A program made the translations under genes and the position numbers. The notes beneath the pieces are model-generated. The model was not told the DNA's origin and made no database searches. It saw only the letters and a list, made by a program, of their open reading frames with translations. From Paragonimus westermani (taxonomy: Eukaryota > Platyhelminthes > Trematoda > Plagiorchiida > Troglotrematidae): a DNA stretch of 64,000 bases. The stretch lies in contig QNGE01000147.1 of the NCBI GenBank assembly GCA_008508345.1, forward strand, positions 176,408 to 240,407, given 5' to 3'. Every line of letters starts with the position of its first letter. The stretch's first letter is position 1. Positions 1-10,288 of this stretch are shown in pieces.

Positions 1-437
1 AACAAGCATCGTCAAAATGAGTCAGCGGAAAAATACCCATACAATCGTAGTAAGACCTTCTCGGCAGGAAGTGATAGATTACAGCCAACACAATCAACAG
101 ATAAAAATCACGAGCCAATGCCTATTTAAAATGCACATAACGAGTAAACCAAGAGCATTCAAACGCCCTGTGCTTGAGGTTTGGGAGTTCAATCGACTTG
201 CATTCGTAACCGTTTGGTCTGTGTAGCCTCCACGTACGGATTGGGGATCATGTTTTTAAAACGGGGTCTGCCGTTTTCCTAATGACTGAATCCGTCTACC
301 CAAGTGGACGTCGAAGACATGCGGTTTAAACCTTCGGGGACCACCCGGTGAATACAATCACACAAATCGCCTCACCACTGATTTAAATGCTGACCAGGAC
401 GAAAACGTGGCCTTCAAATCGCAAGGGTCATACACTA
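1..437. other. No gene seen
   Basis: Mixed-composition sequence. One 69-codon open frame begins at 17, but it shows no recognisable domain and no convincing splice borders. I see no repeat shared with the rest of the window. Confidence 0.5.
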
Positions 438-960
438 CAAGTTTTTCAAGTTGACCATCACTCACATTTGATCGCAGCGTTCGCATTCAGATAGACTTTC
501 CAGCCAGCCTCTTTCGAAAAGAAGCACTAGACTCGAGTTTCGCTCTCATTAGAGCTCGTCAGTAGTGCATATCTTTGCCACGGCCGGGATTTGAACTCCG
601 GCCATTCCAATCATGAGGCAACCGTGTTAATCACTGTGCCATTGACCTCACATTAGGCACAACCGAATTATCAAATCTGAACGCTCAACCACTTTCGCTT
701 GTGAACAATGATCAGATTGCACGATCGTCTGGAGAGGAGACACAGTAACTGTCCTGTTAATTCCAATCGATAAACACACGATTAGGACTTCCGAGACAGG
801 TCGAGATCACTGAACTCATTAAACCTGCAAGGCGATATTCTAGACTACCGATGAGGGTGAAACTTGAGTATAGCGCTTCTTTTCGAAAGAAGCTGGCTGG
901 AAAGTCTATCTGAATGCGAACGCTGCAATCAAATATGAGTGACGGTCAACTTGAAAATAA
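438..960. repeat. Fold-back repeat with inverted arms and tRNA-related core
   Basis: Bases 438-551 and 848-960 are imperfect reverse complements of each other, about 113 bp each and close to 90 per cent alike by eye. The shared core includes the AGATAGACTTTCCAGCCAGC block on the left and its complement on the right. The roughly 296 bp between the arms holds a tRNA-like stretch on the minus strand. Part of the unit (left arm through core) is found again, diverged, at 7983-8291, so this is an interspersed family and not a chance palindrome. No protein frame is present. It could be a SINE-derived fold-back element or two SINE tails in opposite orientation. Confidence 0.7.
576..650 (-). repeat. 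tRNA-derived segment (SINE-like A and B boxes)
   Basis: Read on the minus strand, the segment starts with an A-box-like TGGCACAGTGATTAACAC and ends with a B-box-like GTTCAAATC set in a GCCGG/CCGGC stem with a bulged A. Together these are the usual internal RNA polymerase III promoter elements of a tRNA. No clean acceptor stem closes the ends, and the D and anticodon arms are irregular, so it is not a functional tRNA gene. A tRNA-derived SINE head or an old tRNA pseudogene fits best. Confidence 0.6.
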
Positions 961-2458
961 ACCAAATCCCCGACTACTCATCAGTAAACTATAAGTTTTT
1001 GTTTAGCTGATCAAATGGTTGTGTTGTTAGCTAGCACTGTTAATCTAGGGAAAACACGTACAAATGTTTTCTAATCAGCTGTACAAACTGTTCGGAGCAC
1101 ATCACATAACAGATGGGAACAAATGCGTTACCCTTATTCGCACATGCAGAACAGCCTTAGTCAGCCAACCAACTAACCTTTCAATGTGATCGGTGCTAAA
1201 CCAGCAGAACCTCACGGGTTGTTTACTGGACTGATGGGTCAGCGCAGACAATGACAATGAATCTTCGGTTGCGTAGATAGGTACATTGTGTTAGGTTGGC
1301 GAACAGTATGACTCACGCTAAATGTTTGTTCCCAAACAGCTGACCGTCACCGGTGTGATTCACACGACTGCTCAGCGGAATGAGAACTGTGGCACCGACT
1401 TGGCTACATAGCAAAACTGGCGATCGAAACAGTCCACGCATTCACACACAAGTACATATATATATATATACACAAGCGCGCACAAGGTATTTGGACCAAC
1501 AACCGTTGATCATAACTGATTAATGGGAGTTGGCATGACTAGTCCACTGAATGTGGAATCTGCAAGTCACATCCCGTCTAGTTGGCAATCGTACTATGCC
1601 AATTAACGTGTGGCTGAATTTACGGACGTCATGCGATTTCGAATGAGTCAGTAATAGAGTGCAAAAAGCACACGTAAGCATTTTTAGAAAAGGACCTGTT
1701 GCATCGGTTTGAAAACCTACAGCGTTGCTTACCTTTTGCGAATCATCAACAAAAGGCTGACTACAGTCTTAAGAAAAAGAGAACTAGATAGGTCCACGAT
1801 CACTTGGCTACCTAATCAGTTTTACTCGTGGCTGTAAACGAGATATTAGAAGGATCTACTGCGAATACGTTGGTTACTAAATGTGTCATGAAAGCTTAAC
1901 AGAAAGTACTGTTCAGTTTAGGTGTGCATGTAGTGGCCTCGCGCCAATCGATATGGTGATGCGCGAATTACGCGTGTGCATAAACAGTTTGCACTGTTGG
2001 CCAACAGTGATTCGCGCGCCGGTTCGAACAGACTGTGATTAGGTCGACTGGTCGACTTCGGGTGACCCAAATTGGTCACAGACAGATCGATAGAAGTGAA
2101 TGAATTCGATGTAGTGTCGTCATTTTGTGCATAAACTGCCCAAAAAGAAGCCCAGCAGAGTGTGCTTCTGTCCTGACTGATTGTCAAGAAACTGTACAAC
2201 GCTACTAATAACTTGTGTCATTTGACACCTTATTTAATCCACATATGATGTAGTCCAGGAGAAGATATGTTCAGTGATCGGCGGTTTGAAAGTCATGAAG
2301 CAAAGCACCGGTAGCTAATCTCAGAGATTTTATGAAATTTTGCGGAGTGATCTCACTAATACCCTCAGATTGAAACCATGTGAGCAAGAATACGCAATAT
2401 AGTCATAACATTAGGGAACAGGGTCTGTACACATGATAGGTTGTTGATTGCTCGACAG
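961..2458. other. Non-coding stretch
   Basis: No supported gene. It contains the short TA microsatellite at 1454-1471. A 93-codon minus-strand frame at 1918-2199 has no recognisable domain and is treated as chance. Confidence 0.5.
1454..1471. repeat. TA dinucleotide microsatellite
   Basis: A short run of alternating T and A, flanked by CA-rich sequence on both sides. Confidence 0.8.
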
Positions 2459-2679
2459 GTTTGAAACAATTATCAATACCGGACCGATGAATTCGTCGTT
2501 TAGCCAACATCCGGTAGACAAGTGTAGGTGGATGGAATGTAGGTCCATGTGGCAATTGTTCGTCAAACTGGCTAAGTCAATATTTGAAGAGATGCTTATG
2601 TCAGAATTTTTAACAAAAAATGAAGTGGACAGATCCAAACTCAGCGAGTTTTCTGAGTCTCTGCAATCCAAGTACTCAG
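2459..2679 (+). CDS. Candidate host exon, unknown protein (first of four)
   Basis: An open frame begins right after an in-frame stop. A splice acceptor (CTCGACAG) precedes 2459 and a donor (CAG/GTTAGT) follows 2679. The encoded segment of about 73 residues has the composition of a soluble folded protein, including CRWMECRSMWQLFVKLAKSI. The frame joins the next exon through a 54 nt intron without a stop. The minus-strand frame over the same bases is judged a shadow. I do not recognise the protein. Boundaries are inferred from splice consensus only; the acceptor is weak in pyrimidines. Confidence 0.45.
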
Positions 2680-2733
2680 GTTAGTTAAAAGTGTTCGCCA
2701 ATGGTTTCCGCACTGTCGTTACCAGAACGACAG

Positions 2734-2785
2734 ACAAATCACACACTGTAGTGTTGTACTGTTCGCCGCCAAACATTGAAATCCG
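2734..2785 (+). CDS. Candidate host exon (second of four)
   Basis: This 52 nt exon lies between an AACGACAG acceptor and a CCG/GTGAGT donor. With the one base left over from the exon ending at 2679 it encodes about 17 residues, including SHTVVLYCSPPNIEI, and leaves two bases for the next exon. The donor is strong. The acceptor is one of several AGs nearby; a longer reading without this intron would stay open from about 2689 but would need an intron too short to be credible. Confidence 0.4.
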
Positions 2786-2931
2786 GTGAGTCATTAGAAA
2801 TCTTACTTCCACTTCGAGTACTTTAATGTATAACGATAGGTTGGAGGTGAAAGTTGTTAAATGATGATATAAAAACTGTCCCATTTGGACAAGAAACTTG
2901 TCTTAGACAAGTACAACACAATGCTTCGCAG

Positions 2932-2985
2932 AATAGCCCAGACTGATGATGTGTTCCAAACACTAAGAAATCCACCAATAATATG
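2932..2985 (+). CDS. Candidate host exon (third of four)
   Basis: This 54 nt exon begins after a CTTCGCAG acceptor and ends at a strong donor (ATG/GTGAGTAA). It takes one base to complete an arginine codon from the exon ending at 2785 and then encodes IAQTDDVFQTLRNPPII plus the first two bases of a tryptophan codon. The last codon is completed across the 39 nt intron that follows, so the reading frame is preserved on both sides. The acceptor choice is inferred from phase. Confidence 0.45.
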
Positions 2986-3024
2986 GTGAGTAATTCGGGG
3001 ACAACTCTCGTATTCTTGTCTTAG

Positions 3025-3145
3025 GGCATACTGCCGTCTACTAACTGTATTCCATACAAGATCAAGCACAATAGTCCTTGGAAAGAAGTGTGCCTTCACT
3101 GTTTTACAAATGGGAGAAAAAAGGGTCATGTACAAGAAGCATGCG
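3025..3145 (+). CDS. Candidate host exon (fourth of four)
   Basis: The exon is preceded by a textbook acceptor (TATTCTTGTCTTAG) and a 39 nt intron with GTGAGT at its 5-prime end. The first base completes the split TGG codon and about 40 residues follow, rich in basic and hydrophobic positions (for example CAFTVLQMGEKRVMYKK). The exon ends at a GTTTGT donor. The 39 nt intron fits the very short introns known in flatworms. The protein is not recognised. A minus-strand frame covering the same bases is considered a shadow because it ignores these splice signals. Confidence 0.5.
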
Positions 3146-3746
3146 GTTTGTATCAGTTGAATGTGTAGACGGCTTAGCTAGGTGAATAATTTTTCTGTCT
3201 TCCAAGCACACATCTAGGTCGTGTCTTCACCCAGACTCGATATCGGTAAACCATGAAACTACACACAGTTGTCTTTCATCATTAGGGGATTCGTAATCTC
3301 AAGACCACTTCTATGAGACCAACCATGCATTTCCTATCAGCAACAGAACTGGACGCATAACATTCTAACCTAACTACTAAGTAAGATTAGTAGATCGGCA
3401 AAAAGTAATCGAATTATAAGGAATGCGTCAATTGCTACAATTTCATATTTACAACCATATCGCTGAGAAAGATCTAATTCAGAAGTTAAAACTTTCAGAC
3501 AAATTGTGGTTTGACCGCGTACCTATTGTTGGAATTTCAGCCTTAACAAAACGAACATGAATGCCGCTCATCTTAATACATACCACAGTACATGAACAGA
3601 TTTGATTGGCAGCAACAGTGCAGCAATTTCAATAATGTGCAAACTGAAAGAAGACCCAAAAAGGCAAACATATCCGATAATGCTTGAGTTGCACACAACT
3701 CCGTTCGGACAACTGTTGTATGCATCCAAGGAAAAGATTGGCTCAC

Positions 3747-3956
3747 CTCCGTCTGCGTGGCCGTATTGTTACAAGACGGCAATCGTCTGAGTTCTTCTTC
3801 CATCTTTAACAGTTTTGGTTTACCGCTAGAATTTTGACATACCATGGTTTTTTGATTTTCCACTTCGAGTATCTGAAAATCGAGTAGCTCCAGTTGTTCT
3901 TTCATCTCTACTTTGGTCAATTCTAGCCGTTCAATCTTCTTCGCCGATTCGTAAAG
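3747..3956 (-). CDS. Candidate coiled-coil exon, minus strand
   Basis: This 210 nt exon is bounded by an AACTAG acceptor at its upstream (high) end and a strong GAG/GTGAGC donor at its low end. It is exactly 70 codons long, phase 0 at both borders, with no stop. The first half is a charged amphipathic helix with clear heptads (ESAKKIERLELTKVEMKEQL and onward), as expected for a coiled coil; the end is Thr/Gln-rich (TATQTE). Three other phase-0 exons lie upstream on this strand (8929-9015, 10142-10288, 11858-12049) and may belong to the same gene. No named family could be assigned. Confidence 0.55.
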
Positions 3957-5271
3957 CTAGTTTAATTGATATACAGGGCAGTCAATCAGATTCAACCTGA
4001 ATATGTGCATACATTAACGTTTTACGACAAACTAGATGGTGACGAGAAGTACAGCAAACAAAAACATCAAGTTGTTTGAAAAACATAAATATCTACTTAA
4101 GGAATTCATGGAGCACTCGAAATGGTTAAGATGTCAACAAGCCGTAGAAAGTTTATTGATTTTATGGAGTAGCTTAGAAGAGAATCATAAGTTATTTTGA
4201 AACCCTTATATGACGATCAGTCAAGACAAAATTGAAGGATAAATTTAACTGATCTCACAAATGCACTCGGTCTCACTTTTTACATCTAACGTAATACAGT
4301 AACTGAAGGTTGTGGATTGAGTAGTTTCGATCTGCAGGTCCTATTTGTCAGTAAGGAAGTCTAAAACTGCCAAACAGTGTGCACAATTTGGCAACGTGAG
4401 GGGCACAAGAAACCGTAACTAACGGTTGTCGGTAAGATTTTCCCCGATGATATTAATGGTGGGTCATACAGACACTGTGAATTCATTAATCACCTGTGAC
4501 TGTTGGAGAACCATTTTTACTTACTCATTTATACGGAAGTAAGCACAAGCACCTGAAATGACTACGGGTGAATTTTTGAAACTGGCAAATTTGCGTGAAT
4601 ATAATTTCTGGAAGTTGAACAACCTGCACACTCTTTGCTTGAGAATTCATTGATATGCAAAAACAAGAGAAGTGAAGTGTTTTTTGGTTTGACTGGAAAC
4701 AGTTGTCAACTTTTCATAAGGATACCAAGAAATAGAACTTGCTTGATTCAAAAGTTTTTTATTCTGTCGGATCAAATATCTTCTTTCTTCTGCTTCTCGA
4801 GGATCCTACAATTGGGTTTCGGTAGAAAACTTTACCTTATGAAAAAGCATACAGGAGTATATTGAACATGAAGTTGGAGCAATGAGGGTAGAATTAAACG
4901 CAGTCCATCTTGTTGAACAGTGGTTACAAGTGTCTCCTGAACAACATCTGTGCAATCCCAGTTACTGTCGTAGTAAAAAAGTCTGTGGCCATCAACAATT
5001 ATTTGGTGACTCCTGTATCTACAATCAAATGTATCGGAGGCGTTTAATTTAGTTTGTGGGACTCATCCCGATCTCGTTTCTCGAAAAGATACAAGTAACC
5101 TTATGGCCAATTTCTATCAGTTGTGGCTGCAAGGATAGCATGATGAAATAAAATTACTCGTTTTGCCAATAATGTTTACTGGATAATTACCCAATAACTG
5201 AGTAGCACTCATATTGGCCGCGAAAGCTGGAATTTAGATTAATCTGAATTTATTTTGCCGCTCGCTCTTAG
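3957..5271. other. Presumed intronic or intergenic sequence
   Basis: AT-rich, with no supported gene. The 76-codon plus-strand frame at 4635-4865 has no recognisable domain and lacks clear splice borders. Confidence 0.45.
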
Positions 5272-5518
5272 ATTAGCAAACCATGGCCGGTTTCGTGTTT
5301 GGTTAACTTCACTCGGTGAAGTTAACCGAAAATCTGTTTTTAAGAGGGAAGACCTTAATCCGTTGAATTTCCAGCAATCTCTAACAGAATGGACAACCTT
5401 CTTCAAAAATACTAAGGCTGTCGCAAAGATTTTCAGTCTGACAATCCCTCTGAGAATAAATATGAAAGCGAAGTGTGAATTTAGAAGCCAGCATGGGATA
5501 ACATCAATTTCTTTTTAA
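5272..5518 (+). CDS. Possible host exon or ORF, unknown
   Basis: An open frame follows a pyrimidine-rich CGCTCTTAG acceptor at 5271 and runs to a stop at 5518. The protein segment (about 80 residues, with FKREDLNPLNFQQSLTEW) has natural-looking composition, but no donor can be chosen with confidence; a GTGTGA at 5473 is one option. A perfect 12 bp hairpin lies inside it. It could be chance coding. Confidence 0.28.
5301..5327. repeat. Perfect 12 bp inverted repeat with 3 nt loop
   Basis: GGTTAACTTCAC and its exact complement GTGAAGTTAACC are separated by TCG. The flanks add three more T-A pairs on each side with one bulged base. It would form a stable hairpin in DNA or RNA; no T-run follows, and its role is unknown. 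Confidence 0.85.
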
Positions 5519-6019
5519 TTTCTGTTCTAAGCTGTCCCGATTGGGCATACACAGGGCCGTACTTGTTTAACCAGATAAAAGAACTTCATATGCCATTAAT
5601 ATGAATAAAAACCACAAAAATTTACCAAGACAAACTTACTATTTTGCGGCGCTGAAACAAAAAGAAATACAAGACGCAGATAAGTTTTAGTAATTACACA
5701 ACAAAATGAAGCGCAAGTTTCATCAAACTAAAATGTTAAATACCTGCAGCATCAAGAAATTGTGGACGTAACCGGTCAACCCTTTTTGGTAAATGGTCAT
5801 TCAGGCACGAGGACGGGAACATGATTAGTTGGACAACTCACACCTTAGCTAATATATTCGGGCTAATGTATATGATAAACCAAAATTTTTATTCCACCCC
5901 CAATACGGGAAAAATTGTCGGTTGTGTATCAACCTACAGCGCGAACCTCTCTACATAGCTTCAGTTATGGTGGGAAATTTGGTTAGCCAGTCTAGTTTTC
6001 ATGGTTGCACGCCATACAG

Positions 6020-6223
6020 GTTTTAACGCAGGGAGTGCATATTGAAGTTGATTTTTCAACAATTCCATTTGGCAAATATTTCCTCTCGAAGGTTCATCTT
6101 CCTACACTCAAGCAAGATGAGCTATGCATCAATGTTAATTTGCTAATGTGTATTGAACGAGAACATGTTATAGTTTGGGCCGACCTTAAGAAAGAAACTA
6201 GTCAGAAGTGGGCATGTTTTTAG
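6020..6223 (+). CDS. Possible host exon or ORF, unknown
   Basis: A CCATACAG acceptor precedes 6020 and the frame is open to a stop at 6223. The segment includes HIEVDFSTIPFGKYFLSK, followed in frame by a GTTCAT that could serve as donor near 6091. No domain is recognised. Whether the exon ends there or at the stop is unclear. Confidence 0.28.
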   Translation, partial: VLTQGVHIEVDFSTIPFGKYFLSKVHLPTLKQDELCINVNLLMCIEREHVIVWADLKKETSQKWACF

Positions 6224-6507
6224 TGTGAAAAAAACGTTATATGCTATAATGTGTGCACCAGAAAAGTGACATGTCGTGGCCTATTTAGCTGCTTTTTGGA
6301 AAACTATAACAGCACATGAAACAGTAATATGTGACCGGTTGTAACCATAAATAATGTGATTACGTTCAACAAAGGAATGAGGTAAACAATGCATTGATTC
6401 ATCAAGTAAGCAAGCATTTCGTCAAATTCATTGTGGTCCTTAAAACAGAACAAGTTCGGTCAAATGACCGCATTCAGAATAGTGCCCAATTTTTTTGACC
6501 GGCATAG

Positions 6508-6784
6508 GACAACCGAATCCGTTACCTGAGACTTATGAGACGACAAAAATTAGTACTCGGAATCTGTTCATGAATACATCTGGGTCTGGAAGTATGTTAC
6601 ATGGGTGTGAAACAGAGTGCAAAGTTTATCTTCGTAAGAAAAGCTTATTTGAACGTGGAATACGATACGACGCAAATCTCTTAGAAGAAGAAAACCTTGC
6701 CGCGGATATTCCCGAAAAGACTGTCGTTCTATGTGCATTGGCTAGGCGTAATAAGGACGCGTACATACTACCCATAGATGATAT
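6508..6784 (+). CDS. Candidate host exon, unknown protein
   Basis: A strong pyrimidine-tract acceptor (TTTTTTTGACCGGCATAG) precedes 6508 and a good donor (GATAT/GTGAGA) follows 6784. The roughly 92 residue segment is free of stops and looks like a real globular stretch with many charged residues and cysteines (GCETECKVYLRKKSLFERG, then a ten-residue acidic block NLLEEENLAA). It lies on the same strand as the 2459-3145 chain, but continuity in phase could not be shown. No family is recognised. Confidence 0.42.
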
Positions 6785-7204
6785 GTGAGACTAAACAAAC
6801 TATAGCATTGATGAAAGTATGTATTGTTGTTTAATGAAAGAAAAGTTCTGGGTGAAAGCACGTGGTGCAGCTGTGGAAAACCTGGCTTACCACATTTATC
6901 ATACACCTAAGCGGCCCGGTTAGTGGACAATGAGAGTCGAGTTGCCGTTTGCCCCAAAAGTGATGTGAAATATTTCATGAAGAACTTTGGAAAATGAGAT
7001 CAATTGAAAGAGACTGTAAAATTCGATAGAATTCCATAACAGATAGGTTTCCCAGTAATATCTACCAGGTAATATCTACCAATGTTGCTGAATGGAGCGA
7101 TCAGGGTGCTGGCAGCACGTGAACACTTTGTTGCCTGACCTGTGCCTGATAGCCGTGCTAGTGACTGATGCCTGGTCTCGGTATTACTCCTGTGAACAAT
7201 GCAG

Positions 7205-7371
7205 ATTTAGAAGTTTCCCTGAAACACCCTTTGGAAAACGAGAGTGTTATCCACACAGATATGATGCAGGGCGGATCAAAAGCAAACAGCTCGAATACAA
7301 ACGACGAAAATCGTCGCGAACAAAGTGTAACTTCATTATATTCCTTTGATATTGTCCGAGCGAATTTTTAA
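7205..7371 (+). CDS. Possible host exon, polar segment
   Basis: Open frame after a GAACAATGCAG acceptor, ending at a stop at 7371. The product is polar and low in hydrophobics (NSSNTNDENRREQSVTSLYS), like a disordered linker. An overlapping second plus-strand frame is the shadow. No donor is obvious. Confidence 0.25.
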
Positions 7372-7982
7372 GCAGACAAGAATGTTATCCCAGAACATCA
7401 ATAATTCAGAGAAGATACAGATGAATGGTTTGGACGTTTCGATACCCTGACGTATGATTACAAAATCTAGTAGTCTAAGCAAAAGCAGACAAGTATGCTT
7501 AACAAAAAGAAACCCGGCAAGAAGTTCTGTTGCAAGGGCTGCTAGGTTTATCACTTCACATAGAAAACAGATTCGCAGTGACATCTGACAACGCCTGAGT
7601 AAAGCTGAAGTTGCACATTCCAAAGTTGCTCATTGTACACCAGAGTCAAGTGAGGACAAAATGTCTTGTTTAAGCAGTACGCAATGTATGTAAGTCGGAA
7701 AGACAATTGTAGGTAACGTTGACAAAGAAACTGAAGTGTGTACACACGCACACACACACTATCCTAATCACTCAGGGTGATGGACAATGTGGTACACGAT
7801 GTGCAGGCGGAGCCTGTGAGACAGAACGTAGCAGCAGGTCACAGGGAGAACTACACCTATATAATAAGTACGATGAACTACAAATGTAGCGGCTGAAAGA
7901 AATGCGACTTTTAGTGTAATTAATATACAAATGGAACATCGTCCACAATTTATCAAAGTAATCGAATTCCCGTACGCAATCT
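7372..7982. other. Non-coding stretch with CA-rich patch
   Basis: No supported gene. A short CA-rich run sits at 7740-7760. Minus-strand frames of 62-95 codons here show no domain. A fragment reading EDTDEWFGRFDTLT near 7410 is vaguely gag-like, but too short to call. Confidence 0.45.
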
Positions 7983-8291
7983 AGCCAGCGCATTTCGAAA
8001 AGAAACGTTAGACCCTAACTTTGCATTTATCAGAGGTCGTCAGCACTGAAATCTGAATTCCTGTCACGCTTCTCCACAGTGTCAGTGACCCGCAGTTAAA
8101 CACGACCAAATTATTATGTGAAAACGTTCATCCAAAGTCGCTTGTGAGTAACGTTGAATTCGCCCGATCACTTCAAGAACGAATGAAGTAACTGTCATGC
8201 TAAATCCAGTTGATGACTCCACGGCTAGGACTTGTCACCAAGTTGAACTCGCGGAAGTAATTGAATGTACCAATGGATATTTCCATCGGTG
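7983..8291. repeat. Second, diverged copy of the 438-847 repeat
   Basis: From CCAGCGCATTTCGAAAAG onward this stretch aligns colinearly with about 506-838: the left arm, the GTCAG block, the CACAGTG block, the AGTAACTGTC block and the TAGGACTT block all recur in order. About 35 bases of the tRNA-like core are missing relative to the first copy, removing the B box. The inverted right arm of the first copy is absent or unrecognisable here. Confidence 0.6.
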
Positions 8292-8928
8292 TTAAGTAAT
8301 AAGAGGTTTAATAGATAAAAGTTAAATAGTACTCACAACCGTTAACAGCTTTGTATTCACATGAAAGTTTAAACAGATTTCTGAGCATTACTCTCAAGGC
8401 AACATAGCGGAGTGTTTCAGTGTGACAGCCCTGTCATGTCTAGCATGAGGCAAATGACGTATTGATCAATAAGGTTGCCTCATAAAAGCGTTGACTGAAG
8501 TCCCAGTCTCTGCCTAAGTGCGAATGTGCACTATCGACAAGCTTCAGTAAAGAGGAGATAATCCAAGCCTTATGCATCTTTTCAAAAGCGGGTGGCTGTA
8601 AGTTAGAAAGCTGCGACCAGTTGCGACCGTTGTAGACTTTATGCGTTTACATTATCTAGTTTGTCGCTGAGTAGCACATTTTTACTCCAAACGTTGTGTA
8701 CATCGTGCAAGGGTATTCCAAAATGCACGGTGTTGGCGTTTTGGAATGAATGATTAGTGTTCACAGAAGGGATGCTTTATTATGACAGTGGAAATTAACA
8801 ATTCCGAGAATGAATCCTCCACAAGAATCTGTGCGCTCATGAGTCCGGAAGTTAGTGAGAGGTTCATCAGATGATCAGAGTTAAGGCACAAAATACACTG
8901 AACTGAAAACCAGCCAACGATCACTCAC
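8292..8928. other. No gene seen
   Basis: Unique-looking sequence between the repeat copy and the minus-strand exon; presumed intronic if the minus-strand gene is real. Confidence 0.45.
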
Positions 8929-9015
8929 CCGTGCCATGCGTAATTCCAGGGCCTGTTTCAGATCCTCAATACACATCATGGCATCCAACAAATCAGATTC
9001 CAGTCGTGTACGGGC
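8929..9015 (-). CDS. Candidate short coiled-coil exon, minus strand
   Basis: This 87 nt exon (29 codons, phase 0 at both ends) sits between a strong acceptor (CTTGTTTTCAG) and a strong donor (CACGG/GTGAGT). The product is a single charged helix, including LLDAMMCIEDLKQALELR, with heptad spacing of Leu/Met/Ile. Both splice signals match consensus well, which makes this one of the best supported exons in the window. It shares phase and coiled-coil character with 3747-3956. Confidence 0.6.
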
Positions 9016-10141
9016 CTGAAAACAAGAGTAATACGACGAACTTGAGGATCTGTTTGAAACTCTGATCACAGAACGTGTCAGCAACACGTAAAACTGAGAA
9101 AACAAAGTGGCTCAGTGCAAGACTTTCCCATGAAAATTCTACTTACGTACGGGTTCATGATGCTTAGGTATCTCGCCAGTCAAATTGTTCCTAGAAATCC
9201 ACTACGAATCACAGAGTCAGTGGTTTGGAGGAGCGGGACATGTGCATGGGTGAATATTCACGCGGAACACAGCAGAGTGTATCAGGCTCGGAAGCCACCG
9301 TCGGTCCAGAAACAAACAGAAAAAGCGGAAACGCCGATAAAATGTACGAAGCGTCATCCATTCAACGCTTATTCTGAGGGGAAGTCCAATCATAGTTGAC
9401 TATCCCTCTACGGTTCTCAAGCACAGCACCGGTTAAACAATGTGGGATGAAGCCGTGATGTGAATATAAGTGTTGTCCCAGCCAGTGTAATGTTTGACTA
9501 CATACCCCAGTTCAGTAAAGGACCCCGTGCTCGGCAGCAGCCAACTTGACATTCGCAAAATGTGGTCGACTCACTAAAGTTTATGTAGCTATCTCAGCAG
9601 GCCTGCAAGTGTAATAAACCTGTTTTCTGAGGTACGCAACCAAGCTGTGTTGTTACCTGCATATAGTGATTATCAAATCTAAACTGTCAGAAAGACACCA
9701 GTGATCAAAAATCAGCCATCACAGAACTTCACTGGCGCTAACAAATCAAAATTTATAGCCGTACTAACGAAGTGCGTTTACTGAGGTGTGCACTTAGACC
9801 TTCAACAGGTGTTTGATTTCATGCAGATGACACCTTCTCGTGCAACGTGCTAGCATTAACTGGTAGCACGCACACGTGTTCTGGTCAAGCTTGGAAGAGT
9901 ACGCTGTCTTTCGAGGCAAAGTACAGGTCAAACAAAAACATCTAGACAGTTATACCAAGTATAGTCAAGAAGTGACTAACTATACAGAAAAAGTGGAAGC
10001 TTCGTTGTCAGAACCATCATTTAATTAGTGACAAGTAAGCAAATGAGGGCTATAGGAACAGGATTTAAAAACCTACAAGCAAAGTAGCAAAACACTGTTA
10101 TACGTTCAGTCGCTAAATGAACTCAAAAAACTATCCTTCAC
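9016..10141. other. Presumed intron
   Basis: A 94-codon plus-strand frame (9115-9399) has no recognised domain. Nothing else is seen. Confidence 0.4.
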
Positions 10142-10288
10142 ATTCGGGAAAATACCGTCGAGACGTGCGATCAGTAAAGCACGAAGCTCCTTGGTGTGGG
10201 CCTGCAGGAGTGTGTGTGTCCTGTTACGTAATTTGATAAAGTCCGGGAACAGAGGACAACTTTCATCCTCCGGGATTCCATCAATAAA
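10142..10288 (-). CDS. Candidate host exon, minus strand
   Basis: A 147 nt exon of 49 codons, phase 0 at both borders, between a TCCCATCAG acceptor and an AAT/GTGAAG donor. The product includes IPEDESCPLFPDFIKLRN followed by an amphipathic helix rich in Leu, Arg and His. The open frame continues a little past the donor to a stop at 10106, so the donor is the less certain border. Phase and strand agree with the neighbouring minus-strand exons. Confidence 0.5.

Noticed and set aside
576..650. A functional tRNA gene
   Set aside because: A and B boxes are present, but no acceptor stem closes and the D and anticodon arms do not fold regularly.
7380..7500. Gag-like phrase EDTDEWFGRFDTLT
   Set aside because: Only one short motif, with no supporting neighbours in any frame.
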